Assembly: GCF_030694575.1 (NCBI RefSeq)
Contig: NZ_JAUYUS010000058.1
Coordinates: 1 to 64,000 of the forward strand
Direction: 5' to 3'
Source of the DNA: Parvibaculum sp.
GTDB taxonomy: Bacteria > Pseudomonadota > Alphaproteobacteria > Parvibaculales > Parvibaculaceae
DNA: 64,000 bases
Below are positions 1-8,243 of this stretch, in pieces. The number at the start of each line of letters is the position of its first letter. The stretch's first letter is position 1. A program made the translations under genes and the position numbers. The notes under the pieces are model-generated. The model made no database searches. It was not told the origin of the DNA and was given only the letters and a program-made list of their open reading frames with translations.

Positions 1-467
1 TTGCGTTCCTTGCTCTGCAGCCGGCTGATCGTGTTTGTCATGCCGATGCTCGCGGCGTTCAGGAAAGGCCGGTCGTTGGCATAGCCGACATCGACTTCGG
101 CCACCTGTCCCTCGCGCAACAACGACGCCAGTTCGAAAACCTTTTCCGGCATACCGAGTGAACGGGCGAAATCGTTTGCGGTTCCAGCGGGCAGCACGAG
201 AAGCGGCAGTTTGCGCGCGACAAGGCACTCGATCAGCGGGCTCAATGTGCCGTCGCCACCGGCCACGGCAACCGCATCCACATCGTCTGCGGTCTGCAGA
301 AGGCGGGTACAGAGTTCGGGGCTGCCGGGCTTTTCGTGTCTGATCCCGATACCCAGGTCGCGCACCGCCGTCGAAAACGCCTCGCTGTCCCAGCCGCTGC
401 CGCCGCCGCTATGCGGGTTCTCCAGCAGCAGGAGTTTGCGCACTGCGAATTGCGCGGGCATCGGCAT
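1..467 (-). CDS. Lipid kinase / diacylglycerol kinase catalytic-domain protein (3' part outside window)
   Basis: N-terminal part of a kinase of the diacylglycerol/YegS-type lipid kinase family, which phosphorylates a lipid hydroxyl using ATP. The translation starts MPMPAQFAVRKLLL and contains the GGDGT nucleotide-binding motif followed by LPAGTANDFARSLGM, the two hallmark motifs of DAGK_cat. The reading frame stays open to the window edge, so the C-terminal domain is missing here. A second ATG lies two codons downstream at 461 and could be the true start. The substrate cannot be told from this fragment. Confidence 0.8.
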   Translation of the reverse strand, partial: MPMPAQFAVRKLLLLENPHSGGGSGWDSEAFSTAVRDLGIGIRHEKPGSPELCTRLLQTADDVDAVAVAGGDGTLSPLIECLVARKLPLLVLPAGTANDFARSLGMPEKVFELASLLREGQVAEVDVGYANDRPFLNAASIGMTNTISRLQSKER

Positions 468-543
468 GCGGTTCCTTCCCGTAAATTCCAGGACAAGGAA
501 TTCTCTAGAAGGGCATTAAGTCAGGAAAAGGGCGCGGGTGGCG

Positions 544-2859
544 TCAACTGCACTTGGAGTAGCCGCAGGAGGTGCAGGTTTCGCAGCCTTCCTGGCGCAC
601 CATGCCGCGCTCGCCGCAGCGGGGGCAGCTTTTGAGGGCGGTCATGGCGGGGTTCTGAAGCGGCGGCGGGTCGCCTGCAACCGCGCGCAAGGCTTCCGTC
701 ACCGGTTGGCCGTCCGTCGCCGCGATGAAGCCCGTGTCGATCATGTGCTGCTCGATCACTCCGCCGATGGCGGCGAGGAGGCTCGGTACATAGCGGCCCT
801 TCATCCAGGTGCCGCCGCGCGGATCGAACACGGCCTTCAATTCCTCGACCACGAAGGTCACGTCGCCGCCGCGCCGGAAGACCGCCGAGATCATCCGCGT
901 CAGCGCCACCGTCCAGGCGTAGTGCTCCATGTTCTTCGAGTTGATGAAAATCTCGAAGGGGCGCCGCCTGCCGTCCTGCATTATGTCGTTGATGGTGATG
1001 TAGATCGCGTGGTCGCTTTCCGGCCATTGCAGCTTGTAGGTGAAGCCGGGCAGCACCGTTTCGCGTTCGAGCGGCTTCGACATATAGACGACGCCGTCCT
1101 TCTCATAGCGCCCGGTCTGCGCGGGCGCATCGAGCGGCAGGGCCGTCTGCGGCGCTTCCGCGGGGGCTTCGTCCAGCGACAGCACCGAGCCGCGCACATC
1201 GCTCGGCCGGTAGGTCGTGCAGCCCTTCAGGCCCTTTTCGTAGGCGTCCATGTAGACGCTCTTGAAATCGTCGAAGGTAATATCGGCCGGCACGTTGATC
1301 GTCTTAGAGATCGAGCTGTCGATATAGTCCTGCACGGCAGCCTGCACCGCGATGTGATCGGCGGGCGACAGTTCCTGCGCGTTGACGAAATAATCCGGCA
1401 GCGCGGCTTCCGCGCCGAACATCTCGTGAAATTTTTCCACCGCATGATCGCGCACATGCTCCTCGCGCCTCGTACCGTCCGGCAGCAGCACCTTGCGCCT
1501 GTAGCCATAGGCGAAGACGGGTTCGATGCCGGAGGAGACATTGCCGGCAAAGAGCGAGATCGTGCCGGTCGGCGCGATGGAGGTCACGAGCGCGTTGCGG
1601 ATGCCGTGTTCGGCGATGGCGTCGCGAATGTCCTTGTCGAGCGCGGACACGGTTTCGCCCGCGAGATAGGCATCGGCGACGAAAAGCGGGAAGGGCCCTT
1701 TCTCCTTCGCGATTTCCACGGAAGCGAGATAGGCCTCGCGCGACAGGGTCTTCATCCATGTGCGGATCAGCTTCAACGATGCGTCCGAGCCGTAGCGCGT
1801 GCGGCACATGATGAGTGCGTCCGCGAGGCCGGTGACGCCGAGCCCGATGCGGCGCTTCGCCGTCGCCTCATGGCGCTGCTCGGGCAGCGGAAAGCGCGAC
1901 ACGTCGATCGTGTTGTCCATCGCGCGCACGGCAACGTGCACGAGCTCCGACAATTCGCTCCCGTCGATATGCGCATTCTCCGTGAAGGGCTCCTTCACCA
2001 GCGCCGCGAGATTGATCGAGCCGAGAAGGCAGGCGCCGTAAGGCGGCAGCGGTTGTTCGCCACAGGGGTTCGTCGCGTGGATCGTCTCTGCGTAATAGAG
2101 ATTGTTCCGGGCATTGATGCGGTCGATGAAGATGACGCCGGGTTCGGCATAGGCGTAGGTCGCGGCGATGATGCGGTCCCAGAGCGCGCGCGCCTTCAGC
2201 ACCTTGTAGACCGTGCCGCCGAAGGTGAGTTCCCAGTCGGCATCCGCCTTCACCGCGTCCATGAAAGGATCGGTCGCAAGCACCGAGAGGTTGAACATGG
2301 TGAGCCGTCCGGGCTCCTGCTTTGCCTCGATGAAGGCTTCGATGTCCGGGTGGTCGCAGCGCATCGTCGCCATCATGGCGCCCCGGCGCGATCCTGCCGA
2401 CATGATGGTGCGGCACATCGCGTCCCACACATCCATGAAGGAGAGGGGACCGGACGCATCCGCGCCGACGCCCATCACCGGCGCGCCTTTCGGGCGCAGC
2501 GTCGAGAAGTCGTAACCGATGCCGCCACCCTGCTGCATGGTCAGCGCGGCTTCCTTCAACTGCTCGAAAATGCCTTCCATCGTGTCGGGGATTTCGCCCA
2601 TCACGAAGCAGTTGAAGAGCGTCACGTCGCGGCCCGTTCCGGCGCCTGCGAGGATGCGTCCCGCGGGAAGGAAGCGGTAGCCCGCCATCGCCTCGTGGAA
2701 GCGCGCCGCCCAGCGGTCCCGGACCTCCGGCGCCTCGGCTTCCGCCAGCGCCTTCGCCACGCGCCGCCAACTGTCGTCCACGGTCATGTCGACAGGGGTC
2801 CCGTCCTGCCCGTGCAGGCGGTATTTCATGTCCCAGATCTGTTCGGCGATTGCTTTCAT
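544..2859 (-). CDS. nrdJ: Adenosylcobalamin-dependent ribonucleoside-diphosphate reductase (class II)
   Basis: Makes deoxyribonucleotides by radical chemistry started from adenosylcobalamin, so it works with or without oxygen. The 771-residue protein has a class II large-subunit layout: LFNCF near residue 90, the QQGGGIGYDFSTLRP segment, NPCGEQPLPPYGACLLGSINLA (active-site Cys region), and SIAPTGTISLFAG. It ends in a Cys-rich tail (CPRCGE...CETCTSCGYSKCS) that fits a zinc ribbon plus redox-active cysteines. No nrdAB genes lie in the window. An adenosyltransferase at 19.2 kb could supply the cofactor. No cobalamin riboswitch is evident upstream. Confidence 0.93.
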   Translation of the reverse strand: MKAIAEQIWDMKYRLHGQDGTPVDMTVDDSWRRVAKALAEAEAPEVRDRWAARFHEAMAGYRFLPAGRILAGAGTGRDVTLFNCFVMGEIPDTMEGIFEQLKEAALTMQQGGGIGYDFSTLRPKGAPVMGVGADASGPLSFMDVWDAMCRTIMSAGSRRGAMMATMRCDHPDIEAFIEAKQEPGRLTMFNLSVLATDPFMDAVKADADWELTFGGTVYKVLKARALWDRIIAATYAYAEPGVIFIDRINARNNLYYAETIHATNPCGEQPLPPYGACLLGSINLAALVKEPFTENAHIDGSELSELVHVAVRAMDNTIDVSRFPLPEQRHEATAKRRIGLGVTGLADALIMCRTRYGSDASLKLIRTWMKTLSREAYLASVEIAKEKGPFPLFVADAYLAGETVSALDKDIRDAIAEHGIRNALVTSIAPTGTISLFAGNVSSGIEPVFAYGYRRKVLLPDGTRREEHVRDHAVEKFHEMFGAEAALPDYFVNAQELSPADHIAVQAAVQDYIDSSISKTINVPADITFDDFKSVYMDAYEKGLKGCTTYRPSDVRGSVLSLDEAPAEAPQTALPLDAPAQTGRYEKDGVVYMSKPLERETVLPGFTYKLQWPESDHAIYITINDIMQDGRRRPFEIFINSKNMEHYAWTVALTRMISAVFRRGGDVTFVVEELKAVFDPRGGTWMKGRYVPSLLAAIGGVIEQHMIDTGFIAATDGQPVTEALRAVAGDPPPLQNPAMTALKSCPRCGERGMVRQEGCETCTSCGYSKCS

Positions 2860-2979
2860 GGGGGCAGCCTAGGCGCGCACCGGGCGCAAATCAATGTTCC
2901 GGTTTTGTCCGCATTTCGTCACAATGCGAGCTCTATTAAATGGTTATAATGCTTAAGGAATTCCAGATATCCCCGGATT

Positions 2980-3783
2980 TCACAGAGAGGTCGCGGTCCG
3001 GTTTTCCACAGGGGCCCCGGCGCCCTTCGCGCCTGCCTCGGCGAGCAGCCGGGCGGTTGCCGTCTCGATGCGCGTTTCGAGCGTTTCCATGAAGCTCCTG
3101 CGGTCGAGGCCGGGCGGGATCGGCTCGAGGAATTCGAGGACGATGGTGCCGGGCCTGCGGGCGAAGCCGCGCCGTCCCCAGAACAGGCCGGAATTCACCG
3201 CGGCGGGCACGCAGGATACGCCGAGCTGGCGGTAGAGCGCGGCCACGCCCGGCTTGTAGTCGAGCTTGCTGCCCGGTGCAGCGCGGGTTCCTTCCGGAAA
3301 GATCACGATGGGGCGGCCTTCGGCGATGGCGGCCTTGCCCTGCGCGACGAGGCGGCGGATGGCGTTGGAGCCGGCGCCCCGGTCGATGGCGATCATGCGC
3401 GATTTCTGCGCGTACCAGCCATAGAAGGGAATCCACAGCAATTCGCGCTTCAGCACCATGGCGGGGTTGTTCAGGATCGCGGTCATCACGATCGTGTCCC
3501 ACATCGACTGGTGCTTGGAGGCGAGAAGAACGCCGCCTTCGGGCAGCGTGCCGCGCACCTCGTAGCGTGTGCCGGCCAGCACGCGCAGCAGCCACAGCGT
3601 CATATGCGACCATGCGGCCATTGAGCGGACGGTGCAGCTTCGCGGCAGCACGAAGCAGGGCGTCGCCGCGATCACGATCACGACCGATGCCGCGTAGAAG
3701 GTCAGGTTGAAGGCGGCGGAGCGGAGCCAGAGCAAGGGGAGCGGTCCTTCCCGTTCACGACTGCATCGACGACTGACGGCCAT
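2980..3783 (-). CDS. plsC: 1-acyl-sn-glycerol-3-phosphate acyltransferase (PlsC family)
   Basis: Acylates lysophosphatidic acid to phosphatidic acid at the inner membrane. Residues 91-96 are HQSMWD, the HX4D catalytic motif, and FPEGTR follows as the substrate-binding motif; a hydrophobic segment spans about residues 27-47. The ATG at 3783 lies 29 bp inside the upstream ydcF-like gene, so a later non-ATG start is possible. It is the last gene of ftsE-ftsX-ydcF-plsC, an arrangement common in alphaproteobacteria. Confidence 0.9.
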   Translation of the reverse strand: MAVSRRCSREREGPLPLLWLRSAAFNLTFYAASVVIVIAATPCFVLPRSCTVRSMAAWSHMTLWLLRVLAGTRYEVRGTLPEGGVLLASKHQSMWDTIVMTAILNNPAMVLKRELLWIPFYGWYAQKSRMIAIDRGAGSNAIRRLVAQGKAAIAEGRPIVIFPEGTRAAPGSKLDYKPGVAALYRQLGVSCVPAAVNSGLFWGRRGFARRPGTIVLEFLEPIPPGLDRRSFMETLETRIETATARLLAEAGAKGAGAPVENRTATSL

Positions 3784-4381
3784 AGGTCAGCGCCAGCAGG
3801 TATTTCGTATACTCGGAGATCAGCAGCCGCGTGGTGCCGGGATAAGCCCACCAGCCGTCGAGGTGAAGCGTATCCTGGAAGACGGGAAAGGGACTGATTT
3901 CGACATCGGGCATGGCGCGGGCAAGTTCAAGCCGCGCGCGCGGCAGGTGATAGGTGCTCGTCACCAGGATGATCGAGCGATAATTTTTCTCGCGCACCCA
4001 CTCGGCCGTCTCGGCGGCATTGCCAATGGTGTCCTCCGCCATGTGGCCGACATCGACGCAGCAATCGAATTTGGCCGAGCCGCCGGGCACGATCTCCTTC
4101 AGCGAGGCGACGCTCACATCCGGATGCACGCCGGTAATCAGCAGCCTGCTGCCCTTGCCGTCCTGCAGCAGCTTGTAGGCCGCGGTGATGCGGTCGGGCC
4201 CGCCCGTCAGCGCCACGATGCCGTCGGCCACGGGCACGCGGGCAGGCGGCGTGCGTTCGAGTTCTGCGGTGAACAGGAAGAAGCCGCCGACATAGGCAGC
4301 CGCCAGCAGCGCCGCGAAGCCCACGACGATACGAAGACTGCGCTGCCCTGTCCGTTGCCGCAGCGTTTCGCTGGCCGCCAT
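3755..4381 (-). CDS. YdcF/ElyC-family (DUF218) membrane-anchored protein
   Basis: A 208-residue protein with one N-terminal membrane segment (about residues 17-37) and a DUF218 domain starting ADGIVALTGGPDRITAA and including STYHLPRA. Family members (SanA, ElyC, YdcF) act in envelope or peptidoglycan-precursor metabolism, but the reaction is mostly undefined. It lies between ftsX and plsC and overlaps plsC, so it is probably cotranscribed with both. An envelope role is inferred from context. Confidence 0.82.
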   Translation of the reverse strand: MAASETLRQRTGQRSLRIVVGFAALLAAAYVGGFFLFTAELERTPPARVPVADGIVALTGGPDRITAAYKLLQDGKGSRLLITGVHPDVSVASLKEIVPGGSAKFDCCVDVGHMAEDTIGNAAETAEWVREKNYRSIILVTSTYHLPRARLELARAMPDVEISPFPVFQDTLHLDGWWAYPGTTRLLISEYTKYLLALTYGRQSSMQS

Positions 4382-4490
4382 GTCGGTCCGCCCTGTTGCC
4401 GGGATCGTTTGCCCGGTTTTACCCTATCACAGCCAAGTTGGCGCACATGATATGACCCGGCGGGCCCATGTAAAGCGCGGCCTGACCTGG

Positions 4491-5477
4491 CTAAAGCATG
4501 CGCTCCAGCGTGCTGAAGACGGTTAACCGGGCCGTGACCAGGGTCACGAGTGCGGCGGCGAAGGGGATCGCGAGGAGAACCGGGAAGTGCTCCGGCGCGA
4601 GGCCCGAGGCGGCGATCAGGAACATGTCGCCCGCGCCGCCTGCGAGGCCGAGCGCGAAGAAGGTGGCCGCGCCGAGCGCCGTGCCGATCGATCCGCCGCG
4701 AAAACCGAGATGAAGAAAATGACGCTGCACCTCCGCCGCGATGAAGCCGTCGCGGGCGCCGATGAGATGCAGCACTTCCACGACTTCGCGGTTGGCGGAA
4801 AGTCCGGCGCGGGTGGCGAAGACGACGATGGCGATGGTCGTGCCCGCCACCACTGCGAGAATGCCATAGGCGAGCCATTCGGCGGAGCGCGCGGCGCTCA
4901 TCAGTTCGGCGCGCCATTGTCTGTGCGTGTCGAGCGAAGCGCCGGGCGCGGCGGCGGCCGCGTCGATGGCGAGCGCCGAAAGGTCGGGGGGAGTGGCCGC
5001 GTCGATCCGGATGTCGATCAGGCGAGGCAGCGGCAGGTCTTCCGTCACCATGCCCCGGCCAAGCCATGGTTCGAGCAGGGCCTTCGTGTCGTCGAGCGGC
5101 AGCGGCGAGGCTGAAATGACGCCCGGCGTTCTCGACAGCACCGTCATCACGGCGTCGATCTGCTCGTCGGGGGCCATGTCGCGCGACGGGCGGATTTCGA
5201 TGGTGAGCGCGCCCGACAGGTCGCTCGACCATTCGTTCGTCTTCGCCCCCACAGACATCGCGGCGCCGAGCGCGAGGCTGGCGAGGAAGCACATCGCCGC
5301 CACGACCAGCATCAGCGATGCGCCGGTTGCGCCCGCCGCCGGCATCACGCTCCGTGTTTCCACCAGCAGCGCCGAGAGGGCGCCGCCCAGGCCGCGTTCC
5401 TCGTCGTGAAACGTCGGCGCCGGATCGGCGCGGCGGTTCCGGCCCGAGGGGCCCTTATGGCGAAGCGGATCAGCCAC
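4491..5477 (-). CDS. ftsX: Cell division protein FtsX
   Basis: Membrane partner of FtsE; together they control peptidoglycan hydrolases at the septum. The 328-residue protein has an N-terminal cytoplasmic stretch, a first membrane helix near residues 50-75, a periplasmic domain (about 80-185), and three C-terminal membrane helices. It overlaps the ftsE 3' end by 8 bp, which supports translational coupling. The C-terminal ...VTLVTARLTVFSTLERML end is typical of the permease. Confidence 0.9.
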   Translation of the reverse strand: MADPLRHKGPSGRNRRADPAPTFHDEERGLGGALSALLVETRSVMPAAGATGASLMLVVAAMCFLASLALGAAMSVGAKTNEWSSDLSGALTIEIRPSRDMAPDEQIDAVMTVLSRTPGVISASPLPLDDTKALLEPWLGRGMVTEDLPLPRLIDIRIDAATPPDLSALAIDAAAAAPGASLDTHRQWRAELMSAARSAEWLAYGILAVVAGTTIAIVVFATRAGLSANREVVEVLHLIGARDGFIAAEVQRHFLHLGFRGGSIGTALGAATFFALGLAGGAGDMFLIAASGLAPEHFPVLLAIPFAAALVTLVTARLTVFSTLERML

Positions 5478-6129
5478 GGACCGTCAGCCCTCCGTTGCGC
5501 AGTACGAGTTCCGGTGCGCCTGCCGCCTCGACCAGCGCGCGGTCATGCGTCGCGATGAGGACGCAGGTGCCGAGCCGGTTCAGTTCGACGAAAAGCCGGA
5601 GCAGGCGCTGGCCCATTTCCGGATCGACGTTGCCGGTCGGTTCGTCGGCAAGCAGGACGTCGGGCTGCGCGACGACGGCGCGCGCGATGGCGGCGCGCTG
5701 CTTCTCGCCGCCGGAAAGCGTCGGCGGTTTCGCGTTCATGCGGTCGCCGAGCCCGACCCAGGCGAGCAGCTCCTCCACGTCGGCGCGGTAGCTCTCTTCC
5801 TTCCGGCCCTGGATTTTCAGCGGCAGGGCGATGTTCTCGTAGGTCGTCAGATGATCGAGCAGCCGGAATTCCTGGAAGACCACGCCGATGCGCCGGCGGA
5901 GCGGCGGCAGTTCCGCGCGCGGCAGCGTCGCGATGTCCTGCCCGAACATGGTAATGAGCCCGCGCGAAGGGCGGTTCGCGAGAAACATCAGTTTCAGCAG
6001 CGAGGTCTTGCCCGCGCCGGACGGACCGGTCAGAAAATGAAAGGAGGCCGGCGCGAGGTGAAAATTCACGTCGCGCAGCACTTCCGGCCCCATGCCGTAA
6101 CGCAGGCCCACATTCTCGAAGCGAATCAT
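5470..6129 (-). CDS. ftsE: Cell division ATP-binding protein FtsE
   Basis: ABC ATPase that energises FtsX. The 219 residues contain Walker A GPSGAGKTSLL, the Q-loop VFQEFRLL, the signature LSGGEKQRAAIARA, Walker B VLLADEPTGN and the switch His in IATHDRAL. The N-terminus MIRFENVGLRYG is the usual FtsE start. First gene of the ftsEX-ydcF-plsC operon, divergent from the zinc-ribbon gene at 6351. Confidence 0.95.
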   Translation of the reverse strand: MIRFENVGLRYGMGPEVLRDVNFHLAPASFHFLTGPSGAGKTSLLKLMFLANRPSRGLITMFGQDIATLPRAELPPLRRRIGVVFQEFRLLDHLTTYENIALPLKIQGRKEESYRADVEELLAWVGLGDRMNAKPPTLSGGEKQRAAIARAVVAQPDVLLADEPTGNVDPEMGQRLLRLFVELNRLGTCVLIATHDRALVEAAGAPELVLRNGGLTVRG

Positions 6130-6350
6130 GGCTGCGACGGTAACATGGAACCAGCCGTGCTATGGAGGCCGGGAGGCGGGGAAGCCGCACATTTCCGCGA
6201 AATAACGGCTCTCGCGGCACTGTTTTTAACGCGCCTTTAACCATGCGCGATCTTTCAATAGGCTCGTACCGGAGCCCGGTTCCGCGCCTCCTTTCAGGTC
6301 GGCGTCGGGTCCGCCGTTCACCGTCCACGATACAAGATCGATTGCCCCGG

Positions 6351-7307
6351 ATGATCATCACCTGCCCATCCTGCTCGTCGCGCTACCCGGTGGACGCGGC
6401 TTCGTTCGCGCCGTCGGGCCGCAAGGTGCGCTGCGCGAAATGCGGCCATAGCTGGCACCAGTCGCCGCCCGCCGATCTCGATATCGCCGCGGCGCAGCCG
6501 GTCGATCAGGAAGGTGTCGCCGAGGCGCCCGCGCCCGTCCTGCCGTCGCAACCCGTCCGCAAGAAGGTTTTCGGAGAGAAAGCCGCCGCCGGAGCGCCTG
6601 CCGCTCCGGCCCGGACCGCGAAGGCGGTTGAAGAGGACGACGTCGTCTTCAGCGACAAGGCCGATGCCGGCGAGCCCGATGCGGCAGCCACCGGCATGGC
6701 CGCCGATATCGGCAACAGGTTTCGCGCCGAAATCCGCCGCGCCGCAACGCTCCGCCGGGGCAAGACGCTCACAGCCGCTGGCTGGGTGGTGCTGATCCTC
6801 TTCGTCGCCGCGACGCTCGGCACGGGTTATTTTTATCGCATAGATATCGCGGCGCTCTGGCCCGCGACGACAAAGGTCTATGCCGCGCTCGGCGAGCCGA
6901 TCAACCTGCGCGGTCTCGAATTCCGCAACGTCTCCTACGAGCGCCAGACCGAGGAAGGCCTGCCGGTGCTTGCGGTCAGCGGCGAGGTCGTCAATGTGAG
7001 CGGCGAACGTGTCACGCTGCCGCGCCTGCGCGTCGGGCTTCTCGACGGCACGCAGAAGGAACTTTATCACTGGACCTTCGCCCTCCAGGAAACGCAGCTG
7101 CCGCCGAACGAAGCGGCATCTTTCATCACGCGTCTGTCGAGCCCGCCGCCCGAGGCGCGCGACATCGAAGTGCGCTTCATGCCGAAGACCGATCCTGCGG
7201 AGACGGACAAAGCCGCGCCCGCGAGCGAGGAAGTCCCGTCCGCCGATCTGCCGGCCGAAGATGCACCGGCCGAAGCGCCCGCCGACCCGGCGGCGGCGGA
7301 AGAATAG
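6351..7307 (+). CDS. MJ0042-type zinc-ribbon, DUF3426-like membrane protein
   Basis: The 318-residue protein starts MIITCPSCSSRYPVD and has the Cys pairs CPSC and CAKC of a short N-terminal zinc ribbon. A low-complexity linker and one membrane helix (GWVVLILFVAATLGTGYFY) follow, then a DUF3426-like beta-rich domain with EVVNVSGERV. The C-terminus is Ala/Glu/Pro-rich. In alphaproteobacteria such genes often sit near ftsE; function is unknown. The ATG at 6351 was chosen because the zinc-ribbon motif starts there; upstream residues look non-coding. Confidence 0.85.
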   Translation: MIITCPSCSSRYPVDAASFAPSGRKVRCAKCGHSWHQSPPADLDIAAAQPVDQEGVAEAPAPVLPSQPVRKKVFGEKAAAGAPAAPARTAKAVEEDDVVFSDKADAGEPDAAATGMAADIGNRFRAEIRRAATLRRGKTLTAAGWVVLILFVAATLGTGYFYRIDIAALWPATTKVYAALGEPINLRGLEFRNVSYERQTEEGLPVLAVSGEVVNVSGERVTLPRLRVGLLDGTQKELYHWTFALQETQLPPNEAASFITRLSSPPPEARDIEVRFMPKTDPAETDKAAPASEEVPSADLPAEDAPAEAPADPAAAEE

Positions 7308-7308
7308 G

Positions 7309-7854
7309 ATGAGCGCCCCTACCGCCAAGGATGTCCGCATCGCCGTTCTCTACCCGGCTGAGGAAATCGCCGCGCGCGTGAGGGCGCTTGCCGGAGAGAT
7401 CGCCGGCACGGCCGGGCGCAATCCGCTCGTCATTCCGGTCCTCAAGGGAAGTTTCATTTTTGCCGCCGACCTCTTGCGCGCGTTGCATGAAGCGGGCGTG
7501 GAACCCGACATGGATTTCATCAGCCTGTCGAGCTATGGCGCCGGCACGCATTCGCTCGGCGAAGTCCGTATCGTCCGCGACACTGAAACGGTCGTCTCGG
7601 GCCGCGACGTCATTCTCGTCGACGACATTCTCGAATCCGGCCGCACGCTCGCCTTCGCCAAGGATCTGATGGCCGCGCGCGGTGCGCGCAGTGTCCGGAC
7701 CTGCGTCCTGCTCCGCAAGCCCGGCAAGCTGGCAGTAGAACTGGAAGCGGATTTTGTCGGTTTTGACTGTCCGGACCGGTTCGTCCTCGGCTACGGTATG
7801 GACGTGGCTCATGCCTACCGGCAGTTGCCGTTTGTCGGCTATGTGGAGCGTTGA
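7309..7854 (+). CDS. hpt: Hypoxanthine phosphoribosyltransferase
   Basis: Salvages hypoxanthine and probably guanine to IMP/GMP with PRPP. The 181-residue protein has the PRPP-binding loop VILVDDILESGRT, the PVLKGSFIFAADLLR segment and a C-terminal DRFVLGYGMD base-binding region, all typical of HPRT. It begins one base after the stop of the zinc-ribbon gene and its stop abuts the cpdR-like gene, so the three form an operon. Confidence 0.92.
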   Translation: MSAPTAKDVRIAVLYPAEEIAARVRALAGEIAGTAGRNPLVIPVLKGSFIFAADLLRALHEAGVEPDMDFISLSSYGAGTHSLGEVRIVRDTETVVSGRDVILVDDILESGRTLAFAKDLMAARGARSVRTCVLLRKPGKLAVELEADFVGFDCPDRFVLGYGMDVAHAYRQLPFVGYVER

Positions 7855-7859
7855 TGTGC

Positions 7860-8243
7860 ATGGCGCGCATTCTCGTTGCGGAAGATGAGCCGGATGTCAG
7901 GACCTTCGTCATGCGGGCGCTTGGCGGTGCCGGTCACGATGTCGACGCGGTCGCCGACGGCAGCGACGCGCTGGAGGCGCTTGCACGGGCGCGCACCGCG
8001 AACAGGCCTCACGATCTTCTGCTGACGGATATTCTGATGCCGGTGATGGACGGCGTCTCTCTCGCCCTGCTTGCGGCGCGGGATGCTCCCTCGCTCCGCA
8101 TCATGCTGATGACGGGCTATTCCGGCCAGCGCGAACGCGCGCACGGCCTCGACGCCATCATTCAGGACATTCTGCTGAAACCCTTCACGCTCGACGAACT
8201 GGTGACGCGCGTGGCGGCGGTGCTTGAGGACAAGACCGCCTAG
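7860..8243 (+). CDS. cpdR: CpdR-like single-domain response regulator
   Basis: Stand-alone receiver domain of 127 residues. MARILVAEDEPDVR carries the acidic pocket, D57 in LLLTDILMP is the phosphoacceptor, and the C-terminal LLKPF holds the conserved Lys. MPVMDGVSLALLAARD and LMTGYSGQRERAHGLDAII resemble Caulobacter CpdR, which in its unphosphorylated state directs ClpXP to degrade cell-cycle proteins such as CtrA. ATG 7854 is also in frame and overlaps the hpt stop, but 7860 gives the family N-terminus and better spacing from GGAGCG. Confidence 0.85.
   Translation: MARILVAEDEPDVRTFVMRALGGAGHDVDAVADGSDALEALARARTANRPHDLLLTDILMPVMDGVSLALLAARDAPSLRIMLMTGYSGQRERAHGLDAIIQDILLKPFTLDELVTRVAAVLEDKTA

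Noticed and set aside
538-2949. Long plus-strand open frame opposite nrdJ (about 800 codons)
   Set aside because: GC-rich third positions on the coding strand create open antisense frames. The protein is His/Arg/Ala-rich with no recognisable motif, whereas the minus-strand protein is a clear class II ribonucleotide reductase.
2860-2979. Possible cobalamin riboswitch upstream of nrdJ
   Set aside because: The nrdJ leader is on the high-coordinate side of its start and no B12-box core or long conserved leader is visible there. The same holds for the ecm leader at 38430-38603.
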